From: Lachnospiraceae bacterium UBA7026
GTDB lineage: Bacteria; Bacillota; Clostridia; Lachnospirales; Lachnospiraceae
Direction: 5' to 3'
Length of the DNA stretch: 45,005 bases
Assembly (NCBI GenBank): GCA_002494165.1
Contig: DLBH01000077.1
Coordinates: 13,047-58,051, forward strand
The notes under the pieces were generated by a model. That model saw only the letters and a list, made by a program, of their open reading frames with translations. It was not told the origin of the DNA and did no database searches. Shown one piece after another: positions 17,159-23,907 of the stretch (positions are counted from its first letter, which is position 1; each line of letters opens with the position of its first letter). Position numbers and translations under genes: made by a program.

Positions 17159-17950
17159 TCACTTTTCAGCGGTCTTTTCCGCTCTTTCCCTTTCTTTTTT
17201 CAGGAGCTGCCTCTCTTTTTCTTTCTCCTTTTTCAGGAGCTGCTTCTCTTTTTCTTTCTCTTTTTTCAGAAGCTCTCTCTCCTTCTTTCTCTGCTGCTTC
17301 TCCTTCTCTTTCTGAAGCTTGGGATAGGCCTTACAGATATCGGAAAGACAGCAGCGGTCACAGTAAGGCCTGGTCCTGGCCGTGCAGACCTCCCTGCCGT
17401 GAAAGACAAGCCGGTGGCAGAAATTATTACCCTCCTCAGGAGGAATGATCTTCCAGAGGGCCATCTCCACCTGTTTGGGATCCTTCAGGTCATCCACCAG
17501 ACCAATCCGGTTGCAAAGGCGGATACAGTGGGTATCCGTAACGATGGCCGGTTTGCCGAAGACATCCCCCATAATCAGGTTGGCGCTCTTTCTCCCCACA
17601 CCGGGCAGTCTCATCAGCTGGTCGAAATCATCGGGCACTTTAGAGTCAAACTCCTCCTTGAGCATTCTCATACATTTACTGATATCCCGGGCCTTACTCC
17701 TGCCCAGACCACATGGCTTGACGATCTCCTCAATCTCCAGTGGGTCTGCCTGAGCCAGGGCATCCACATCAGGGAACCTCTCATATAAGCCCGGGACGAT
17801 CCGGTTCACTCTCTCATCCGTACATTGGGCGGCCAGGCGGACGCTGATCAACAACTTCCAGGCCTCCTCATAATCCAGGGTACAATCAGCGTCAGGATAC
17901 TCCTCCTTGAGCCTCTGGATTACCATGGCCGCTCTCTCTTTTTTCCTCAT
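17159..17950 (-). CDS. nth: endonuclease III with charged C-terminal extension
   Basis: Base-excision-repair DNA glycosylase/AP lyase for oxidised pyrimidines. The HhH motif LPGVGRKSAN contains catalytic Lys121 and the second catalytic residue is Asp139 (VTDTH). The [4Fe-4S] cysteines are 189, 197, 200 and 206, giving C-x7-C-x2-C-x5-C, one residue more in the first loop than the usual x6. The core is about 212 aa as expected. It continues with a roughly 50-residue tail of Lys/Glu/Arg/Gln repeats (LLKKEKEKEKQ-type, three copies), predicted to be one long charged helix. The tail may arise by repeat expansion; it could bind nucleic acid or a partner. GGAGTG precedes the ATG. Confidence 0.96.
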   Translation of the reverse strand: MRKKERAAMVIQRLKEEYPDADCTLDYEEAWKLLISVRLAAQCTDERVNRIVPGLYERFPDVDALAQADPLEIEEIVKPCGLGRSKARDISKCMRMLKEEFDSKVPDDFDQLMRLPGVGRKSANLIMGDVFGKPAIVTDTHCIRLCNRIGLVDDLKDPKQVEMALWKIIPPEEGNNFCHRLVFHGREVCTARTRPYCDRCCLSDICKAYPKLQKEKEKQQRKKERELLKKEKEKEKQLLKKEKEKERQLLKKERERAEKTAEK

Positions 17951-18022
17951 ATATCACTCCATTATCCTGACCTGGTCCGGCCTTTACAGGCTAACGGCCC
18001 GGCCTTGCGGTTCTTTTAAGGC

Positions 18023-18039
18023 CACAGGCCCGGCCTGTG
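18023..18039. repeat. GC-rich palindrome upstream of nth
   Basis: CACAGGC-CCG-GCCTGTG forms a perfect 7-bp inverted repeat with a 3-nt loop in the gap between nth and upp. It lies 70 nt upstream of the nth start. It could be an mRNA hairpin in the nth leader or an operator. No other function seen. Confidence 0.4.
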
Positions 18040-18094
18040 AATCCTCTCCTTGGATTTGCGATTAAAATATAGTTTATAGTTTAGCCTTGAAAAA

Positions 18095-18123
18095 TTGACT
18101 TGTAAAGTAGTTTCTACTACAAT
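18095..18123 (+). promoter_or_regulatory. sigma-A promoter for upp
   Basis: TTGACT (18095-18100), 17-nt spacer, TACAAT (18118-18123). The leader is about 100 nt and holds a small hairpin (AGGTCC at 18184-18189 with GGACCT further on). No PyrR-type terminator/antiterminator was recognised. Confidence 0.75.
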
Positions 18124-18228
18124 ATCAGTAAATCCATTCGTAAATCCATCAGTTTATCAAGAAGATCATCATGACTAGAGCAAGGTCCTCCGGCTCTTGC
18201 CCGGACCTGAGACAAGAAGGAGTTAATT

Positions 18229-18858
18229 ATGGACAATATTATAGAGATGACCCACCCGCTGATCAAGCATAAGCTGACCCAGTTAAGGAATAAGAATACC
18301 TCCAGCAGCCAGTTTCGCCGTCTGGTGAGTGAACTGGCTGTTCTGACCGGCTATGAAGCCCTCCGTGACCTGCCCCTGGAGGATGTGGAGACGGAGACTC
18401 CCTTGGAAACCTGCCTGGCACCCATGATTTCCGGCAAAAAGCTGGCCATCGTCCCCATACTCCGGGCCGGCCTGGGCATGATGGACGGCCTCCTGAGCCT
18501 GGTTCCGGAAGCTAAAGTGGGCCACATCGGTCTTTACAGGGACGAGACCACCCACCAGCCCCATGAATACTACTGTAAGCTGCCGGCCTCTATCGACCAG
18601 CGACTGATCCTGATTCCAGATCCCATGCTGGCCACCGGCGGATCTGCCATTGCTGCCGTAGACTTTATCAAGCAGAGAGGCGGCAGACAGATCAAATTTC
18701 TCTCCATCATTGCCGCACCTGAGGGGCTGGAAGCTTTTTCCAAGGCCCATCCCGATGTCCAGGTCTATTGTGGCTGTATTGACAGGGAGCTTAATTCCAA
18801 TGCCTACATATGCCCTGGCCTGGGTGATGCCGGAGACCGGATCTTCGGCACTGAATAG
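18229..18858 (+). CDS. upp: uracil phosphoribosyltransferase
   Basis: Converts uracil and PRPP to UMP in pyrimidine salvage. The 209-aa length is typical. The PRPP loop is [10 protein letters not shown] (about 128-137), preceded by LILIP, and the C-terminal uracil-binding region reads [17 protein letters not shown], the normal family ending. AGGAG lies 6 nt before the ATG. A good promoter precedes it and a strong terminator follows, so it is a single-gene unit, with no uracil permease next to it. Confidence 0.97.
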   Translation: MDNIIEMTHPLIKHKLTQLRNKNTSSSQFRRLVSELAVLTGYEALRDLPLEDVETETPLETCLAPMISGKKLAIVPILRAGLGMMDGLLSLVPEAKVGHIGLYRDETTHQPHEYYCKLPASIDQRLILIPDPMLATGGSAIAAVDFIKQRGGRQIKFLSIIAAPEGLEAFSKAHPDVQVYCGCIDRELNSNAYICPGLGDAGDRIFGTE

Positions 18859-18887
18859 CATGATATTTTAGAATTATAGGATTAACC

Positions 18888-18928
18888 CAAAAGAGGCAGA
18901 GCCAAAACCAGCTCTGCCTCTTTCCTTA
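18888..18928. terminator. intrinsic terminator between upp and trpB2
   Basis: A perfect 12-bp stem, AAGAGGCAGAGC (18891-18902) with GCTCTGCCTCTT (18911-18922), loop CAAAACCA. Flanking A and T tracts on both sides make it usable by convergent upp and trpB2. Confidence 0.85.
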
Positions 18929-19056
18929 TATACATTTTTTGAATACATACTCCAACCGGGACTCTGGCCTCACGGGTTACGATTCCTGACAAAAACTCCG
19001 GATCCTAGAAGTCTCCTCTGGGAAAGCCTTATTATGCAGGTTCTTAAAAAGGATCC

Positions 19057-20439
19057 CTACTCCATATTGCCGGGGAATCTGGGAATACTCTCAAAGCCCT
19101 TCTGCAGGTCCTCGTCGGTCGGGATATAGTCGGTCATGGTTCCATTGTGGAACTGTTCATAAGCTACCATATCGAAATAACCCGTTCCTGTAAGGCCGAA
19201 TACGATAGTCTTCTCCTCGCCGGTCTCCTTACACTTGAGCGCCTCATCCATGGCCACCTTGATGGCATGGCTGCTCTCGGGAGCAGGCAGGATACCTTCT
19301 ATTCTGGCAAAGCGTTCTGCCGCCTCAAAAACAGAGGTCTGCTCCACAGATACCGCCTCCATCAGGCCCTGGTCATAAAGCTCTGAGAGAATCGTGCTCA
19401 TGCCATGGAAACGAAGACCGCCGGCATGGTTGGCAGAGGGGATAAAACCGTTGCCGAGGGTGTACATCTTGGCAAGAGGACAGATCATGCCGGTATCGCA
19501 GAAATCATAAACATACTTGCCTCTGGTAAAGCTGGGGCAGGATGCCGGCTCGACAGCGATGATCTGGTAGTCAGCCTCACCCCGGAGCTTCTGGCCCATA
19601 AAGGGAGCGATCAGACCGCCTAAGTTGGAACCGCCGCCGGCACATCCGATGATCATATCCGGCTTGACACCATATTTGTCGAGGGCTGCCTTGGTCTCAA
19701 GGCCGATCACCGACTGGTGGAGCAGTACCTGGTTTAATACACTTCCCAGAACATAGCGGTAGCCTTCCTTGCTAGTGGCTGCCTCAACGGCCTCAGAAAT
19801 GGCACAGCCAAGACTTCCTGTTGTTCCTGGGAACTTCTCAAGAATCTTACGTCCCACCTCAGTTGTCGGTGAAGGTGACGGAGTCACGGAGGCCCCGTAA
19901 GTCCTCATCACTTCACGGCGGAAGGGTTTCTGTTCATATGATACCTTTACCATATATACCTGGCAGTCAAGTCCAAAATAAGAACATGCCATAGATAAAG
20001 CTGTTCCCCATTGTCCGGCACCGGTCTCAGTGGTTACGCCCTTAAGGCCCTGTTTCTTGGCATAATAAGCCTGGGCGATGGCGGAATTAAGCTTGTGGCT
20101 TCCGCTGGTATTATTACCCTCAAACTTGTAGTAGATCTTAGCCGGTGTGTCCAGTTCCTTCTCCAGACAGTAGGCCCGGACCAGAGGTGAAGGCCGGTAC
20201 ATTTTATAGAAATCCTGAATCTCCTGGGGAATGGGCACGTAGGCTGTACTGTCATCCAGCTCCTGGGCTACCAGTTCCTCACAGAATACAGGAGTCAGCT
20301 CCTCAGCCGTCAGAGGCTGGTGAGTGGCCGGGTTCAAAAGGGGCGCCGGCTTCTTCTTCATATCTGCACGCATATTGTACCATGTGGCAGGGATTTCGTT
20401 TTCATTCAAATAAATTTTGTAGGGGATCTTCTCTGACAT
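19057..20439 (-). CDS. trpB2: TrpB2-type tryptophan synthase beta-like protein
   Basis: A 460-aa PLP enzyme of the TrpB2 branch. The PLP Lys is Lys116 in GNNTSGSHKLNSA. The phosphate-binding GCAGGGSNLGG, the substrate loop ETGAGQWG, and the HAGGLRFHG segment typical of the branch are present. TrpB2 usually acts without a TrpA partner, making tryptophan from indole and serine; some family members have other substrates. No trpA or other trp gene is present in the window, consistent with indole salvage or a different PLP reaction. AAGGAG is 6 nt before the ATG. It follows the NhaC gene with a weak terminator-like hairpin between. Confidence 0.93.
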   Translation of the reverse strand: MSEKIPYKIYLNENEIPATWYNMRADMKKKPAPLLNPATHQPLTAEELTPVFCEELVAQELDDSTAYVPIPQEIQDFYKMYRPSPLVRAYCLEKELDTPAKIYYKFEGNNTSGSHKLNSAIAQAYYAKKQGLKGVTTETGAGQWGTALSMACSYFGLDCQVYMVKVSYEQKPFRREVMRTYGASVTPSPSPTTEVGRKILEKFPGTTGSLGCAISEAVEAATSKEGYRYVLGSVLNQVLLHQSVIGLETKAALDKYGVKPDMIIGCAGGGSNLGGLIAPFMGQKLRGEADYQIIAVEPASCPSFTRGKYVYDFCDTGMICPLAKMYTLGNGFIPSANHAGGLRFHGMSTILSELYDQGLMEAVSVEQTSVFEAAERFARIEGILPAPESSHAIKVAMDEALKCKETGEEKTIVFGLTGTGYFDMVAYEQFHNGTMTDYIPTDEDLQKGFESIPRFPGNME

Positions 20440-20466
20440 GTTCTATCTCCTTTTTCTAAAAACTTC

Positions 20467-20485
20467 TGCCGCTTATCCGGCGGCA
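20467..20485 (-). terminator. weak hairpin between nhaC-family gene and trpB2
   Basis: TGCCGC and GCGGCA pair (6 bp) around TTATCCG. On the minus strand GAAGTTTTT follows, which could give partial termination. It would separate expression of the transporter from trpB2. Confidence 0.4.
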
Positions 20486-20550
20486 AATCAATAAATGAGA
20501 GAGCTACTCCTCTTTGATGATCTTATTGCGGGTCATGAGCAGCAATAATA

Positions 20551-22188
20551 TTAAGCCGGCTTCATTACTTTTCTCATGACAAGTAAAGTTCCAATCATCA
20601 GAACGATGGCAATTGGAAGCGCAATGAAAGCATTCGGAATAAATCCGGCGATAATATAGCTGACAAAGCTGACGGCAGCCACGGTGATGGCATAGGGCAG
20701 CTGGGTCGATACATGGGTGACATGGTCACACTGGGCTCCTGCACTGGCCATAATGGTCGTATCGGAAATCGGTGAACAGTGGTCGCCGCATACGGCACCT
20801 GCCATACAGGCAGACATACAGATGATTCCTAATGGATTCGTAAGCGGGAATACTCCCAGGGTGATAGGAATCAAGATACCAAAGGTTCCCCAGGATGTTC
20901 CTGTAGCAAAGGACAGGAAACAGGCAATCAGGAAAATGATAGCCGGAAGAAAGCTCTGGAAACCTCCTGCATAATGCGTTACCACATGCTCTACGAAAAC
21001 CTTTGCGCCAAGGGAATCGGTCATAGCCTTCAGACTCCATGCGAAGGTCAGAATCAGGATGGCCGGAACCATGGACCTGAAACCGTCAGGAATACATTCT
21101 GCCATAGTGCCAAAAGACACGACCCGACGGATCAGATAGTAGGCCATGGTGATAACCAGTGTCACGGCAGAACCAAGCATCAGACCTACGGAAGCGTCTG
21201 CATTGGAAAAGGCAGCTACAAAGCTTTCCCCTTCGAAAAAGCCTCCGGAATAGATCATACCAATAATACAGGCAATGATGAGAACGACAATGGGGAGAAT
21301 CAGGTCAAGGACCTTCCCTTTCGGATTCTCTTCCATGGGCATCTCATTACCACTTCCCTTAACACCTGAGAAAATGTCTCCCAATTCCCTGGCATTTTTC
21401 TCATGTTTAGCCATAGGGCCATAATCCAAGCCGGTAAGACCCAGGAAAACCATCATAATAATGGTCAGGATCGCATAGAAATTATAGGGGATGGCCCTGA
21501 TAAAAAGGTAAAGGCCATTACCCTCATCCACATAACTGGACACTGCGGCCGCCCAGGAGGATACCGGGGCGATAATGCAGACAGGAGCCGCCGTGGCGTC
21601 GATGACATAAGCCAGCTTGGCCCTGGAAATCTTGGCGTCATCGGATACCGGCCTCATAACAGATCCCACAGTAAGGCAGTTAAAGTAATCATCAATGAAA
21701 ATAATACAGCCCAGGGCAATGGTCGCCAGCTGGACACCTGCCCTGCTCTTGATATGCTGGGTAGCCCAGAGTCCGAAAGCTGCAGAGCCTCCCGCCTTAT
21801 TCATGAGGGCTACCATGATTCCCAGTATAACCAGGAAGACCAGAATACCCACATTATAGGCATCGGACAAAACGGCTACGATACCATTGTTAAAAACATG
21901 GAGGAGCGTGCCTTCAAAGCTGAAGTTAGAGTAAAGAGCACCGCCTACGCATATTCCTATAAAGAGGGATGAGTACACCTCTTTGGTGATTAAGGCAAGA
22001 CCGATGGCAATCACCGGGGGCAGCAGAGCCCAGGGAGTCGCGTAAAAATGGCTGGTCACCTCAGCGGCCTCCTCCTCAGCAGCTAAAACATTTACAGACA
22101 TCATCAACATCATACATACCCCTGAGAGCCAAAGGACCATATGTCCTTTCCAGCTTCGCAGGTAACCTTGTAAAGATTCTTTTTCCAT
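20551..22188 (-). CDS. NhaC-family Na+/H+ antiporter-like transporter
   Basis: A 545-aa membrane protein with about 11-12 hydrophobic spans, an N-terminal segment resembling a signal anchor (MVLWLSGVCMMLMMSVNVLA), and the family pattern (FIDDYFNCLTVGSVMRP and GAVCGDHCSPISDTT, the latter the hallmark of the NhaC/ArsB group). The family includes Na+/H+ antiporters and amino acid transporters (for example tyrosine or lactate/malate exchange). The TrpB2 gene directly downstream suggests a substrate related to that enzyme (indole, serine or tryptophan), which is inference. GGGAG precedes the ATG. The 260-nt gap upstream contains palindromes. Confidence 0.93.
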   Translation of the reverse strand: MEKESLQGYLRSWKGHMVLWLSGVCMMLMMSVNVLAAEEEAAEVTSHFYATPWALLPPVIAIGLALITKEVYSSLFIGICVGGALYSNFSFEGTLLHVFNNGIVAVLSDAYNVGILVFLVILGIMVALMNKAGGSAAFGLWATQHIKSRAGVQLATIALGCIIFIDDYFNCLTVGSVMRPVSDDAKISRAKLAYVIDATAAPVCIIAPVSSWAAAVSSYVDEGNGLYLFIRAIPYNFYAILTIIMMVFLGLTGLDYGPMAKHEKNARELGDIFSGVKGSGNEMPMEENPKGKVLDLILPIVVLIIACIIGMIYSGGFFEGESFVAAFSNADASVGLMLGSAVTLVITMAYYLIRRVVSFGTMAECIPDGFRSMVPAILILTFAWSLKAMTDSLGAKVFVEHVVTHYAGGFQSFLPAIIFLIACFLSFATGTSWGTFGILIPITLGVFPLTNPLGIICMSACMAGAVCGDHCSPISDTTIMASAGAQCDHVTHVSTQLPYAITVAAVSFVSYIIAGFIPNAFIALPIAIVLMIGTLLVMRKVMKPA

Positions 22189-22241
22189 AAGCCTATCTCC
22201 CTTCCCCTTTTTGATGTTTATTTTTCTTCTTCTATATTCAG

Positions 22242-22267
22242 CCGGCAGGGCTTATACATTCTGCCGG
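22242..22267. repeat. inverted repeat in leader of NhaC gene
   Basis: CCGGCAG (22242-22248) and CTGCCGG (22261-22267), a perfect 7-bp inverted repeat with a 12-nt spacer, about 55 nt before the NhaC-family ATG. No T run follows. It may be an mRNA hairpin or an operator for the adjacent TetR protein. Confidence 0.4.
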
Positions 22268-22291
22268 AAAATACCTGGCCAAACCTTTTTA

Positions 22292-22307
22292 TTGCACTAC
22301 AGCGCAA
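22292..22307. promoter_or_regulatory. candidate operator (near-palindrome)
   Basis: TTGCACTACAGCGCAA reads the same on both strands at 12 of 16 positions. It lies between the TetR gene and the NhaC-family gene. This size and symmetry fit a TetR dimer site, but no binding data exist. Confidence 0.3.
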
Positions 22308-22448
22308 AAGTAAAAAAGCAAAAAGAAAACGAGCACTATTATGAAGCCAACATAACCGTGCCCGCCATAATATTCCCTATAAAAAGCATCAGTTTTTCAG
22401 CCGTTTCCTCATGCTGTGATTGCCTAATATTCTACCATAAATAGCTAG

Positions 22449-23036
22449 TCAGTGCAACTGGTCTTTGTCATTGTCAGGAGAATTGGGACTACATTTTCTG
22501 CATGCAGCAGTGAGTGTTCCTGCAAACATCCTGCACAGGTTAACTGAATGCTCAGTGAGGTCATAGCTCATATCCTGAATCAGCCAGTCAATAATCTCCC
22601 CGAACATAACACTTTTCAAAAAGCTGATAATATAATGCAGGTCTTTTTCATTGATATTTCTGGCATAGGCTCTGGAATTAATATAGGCTCTGGTAACATG
22701 CTCACAGATTCTCATAATCTGCTTCTCGTAAAAACGGCTGTTGGAGGAGCAATAGATATTATAGAGGACCTTTTTGTTCCTGGCCAGCTCCCCTAAAGCC
22801 ATACGGACACAATCCTCCATGGCTGCGTCCTGAGGAAGGGACCTGATTACATCATCGGCAATCTCTACCACAATCTCCTCCAGAAGAGACGGTATATCCT
22901 GGAAATGATAATAAAATGAATTTCTGTTGACACCACAGTCTTCCACGATCTCCTTGACCGTAATCTGTGATATGGGTTCTTCTGATAGAAGACGAAGAAA
23001 AGAACGTTTGATTTCTCTCTTTGCGAAGGGGGCCAT
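22449..23036 (-). CDS. TetR/AcrR-family transcriptional regulator
   Basis: A 195-aa protein with an N-terminal helix-turn-helix (ITVKEIVEDCGVNRNSFYYHF, residues about 23-43), the diagnostic TetR recognition helix, followed by an all-helical ligand/dimer domain. The C-terminal domain resembles the DhaS-like TetR branch (RFYEKQIMRIC; SFLKSVMFGEIIDWL). GAGAGGA precedes the ATG. It starts 26 nt after the hydrolase gene, so both are in one transcript. It is followed by the NhaC-family gene across a palindrome-containing gap, the natural place for it to act. The ligand is unknown. Confidence 0.93.
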   Translation of the reverse strand: MAPFAKREIKRSFLRLLSEEPISQITVKEIVEDCGVNRNSFYYHFQDIPSLLEEIVVEIADDVIRSLPQDAAMEDCVRMALGELARNKKVLYNIYCSSNSRFYEKQIMRICEHVTRAYINSRAYARNINEKDLHYIISFLKSVMFGEIIDWLIQDMSYDLTEHSVNLCRMFAGTLTAACRKCSPNSPDNDKDQLH

Positions 23037-23062
23037 TCTGACTGATCCTCTCTTTCTACTGA

Positions 23063-23629
23063 CTAGTTAATACTTGCTTCTGAAATCTCCATGACTGTTA
23101 GTAAGGCTTTCAAGTCAGTAAGGGTGCTTCCGGTTTCCAGGGAATGGTTTCCTCCCTCTGTGATATAGAGGGGAATCTTCCAATCTTTTGCCAGGTCTAT
23201 GAGGGTCCTGGTATCTGCCCATGGGTCAGCGTTGCCGTGAAAGGCTATCCCATCAAGACTTTCAAGCCCGTCCTCACCGGCCAGGAGAAAGGTTTCGGCC
23301 AGCGGCGTATACATGAGCTGGAAAGCCTGCAGACCATGAGAGGCCGCATAGTGGACCGCCACGGCAGTACCTATACTTTTCGATATAAAGAGAATCCTGT
23401 CATAGCTGGCAAAATCAAGGTCTGAAAGCAAGGCCTCTGCCTGGTCGCCGGCTATGTTCAGGGCCTGACGCATCTTTTCTTCTGATCCCCTGATTCTGGG
23501 AGGAAAATTCTTATATGGAACCTCCCGGATCTCATATCCTGCTTCCCTGGCCAGCATTCTGCTGTAGTAAAGAAGAGGCTTATCGGAATGATAGCCGATT
23601 CCAGGGAAAATCACTGCAATTTTTTTCAT
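23063..23629 (-). CDS. alpha/beta hydrolase-like protein
   Basis: A 188-aa protein with an alpha/beta-hydrolase pattern. The first strand is IAVIFPGIGYH; the nucleophile elbow is SKSIG (Ser85 likely); the acid is probably Asp135 (HGNADPW) and the His is His162 (GGNHSLE). The elbow has Ser instead of the usual first Gly. No signal peptide when started at ATG 23629; the longer upstream frame to 23755 adds a hydrophobic, AT-rich tract inside promoter DNA and is rejected. AGGA is the only ribosome-site match and is weak. Substrate unknown; short esterase or thioesterase is one possibility. Confidence 0.85.
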   Translation of the reverse strand: MKKIAVIFPGIGYHSDKPLLYYSRMLAREAGYEIREVPYKNFPPRIRGSEEKMRQALNIAGDQAEALLSDLDFASYDRILFISKSIGTAVAVHYAASHGLQAFQLMYTPLAETFLLAGEDGLESLDGIAFHGNADPWADTRTLIDLAKDWKIPLYITEGGNHSLETGSTLTDLKALLTVMEISEASIN

Positions 23630-23677
23630 TATAGAATCCTTTTTTACACAACTACTTTTTTCCATTTGTATGTATAT

Positions 23678-23686
23678 ACTATACCA
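23678..23686 (-). promoter_or_regulatory. extended -10 promoter for hydrolase-TetR operon
   Basis: On the minus strand TGGTATAGT (extended TG, -10 TATAGT at 23678-23683), in a very AT-rich block. It would start about 42 nt before the hydrolase ATG, with no convincing -35. Confidence 0.45.
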
Positions 23687-23772
23687 TAAATAATTATTAA
23701 TAAATAGTATAAGCTTTATTAATATAATTATAAAAAGTAACACGACAAAATACAAGGTTTAATTAGAGGCAG

Positions 23773-23807
23773 AAAAAAGGGCTGCACCTTACTGTAAGGC
23801 ACAACCC
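23773..23807 (-). terminator. intrinsic terminator of the lipoprotein gene
   Basis: Read on the minus strand, GGGTTGTGCCTTAC and GTAAGGTGCAGCCC form a 14-bp stem with G-U pairs and a one-base loop, followed by TTTTTT (23778-23773). It lies about 100 nt after the lipoprotein stop. Confidence 0.85.
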
Positions 23808-23907
23808 GTCTGCTATATAAAGCAAGCTATAATATATATAATTCTATTAATTCATCCTGATTTCAAACCCCGCCGGTTACGGATTCTGTTGATTCCAGAC
23901 CTTGCCT

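Noticed and set aside
23630..23755. N-terminal extension of the hydrolase (hydrophobic, from 23755)
   Set aside because: The region is AT-rich promoter DNA with no ribosome site; the ATG at 23629 gives a complete hydrolase.
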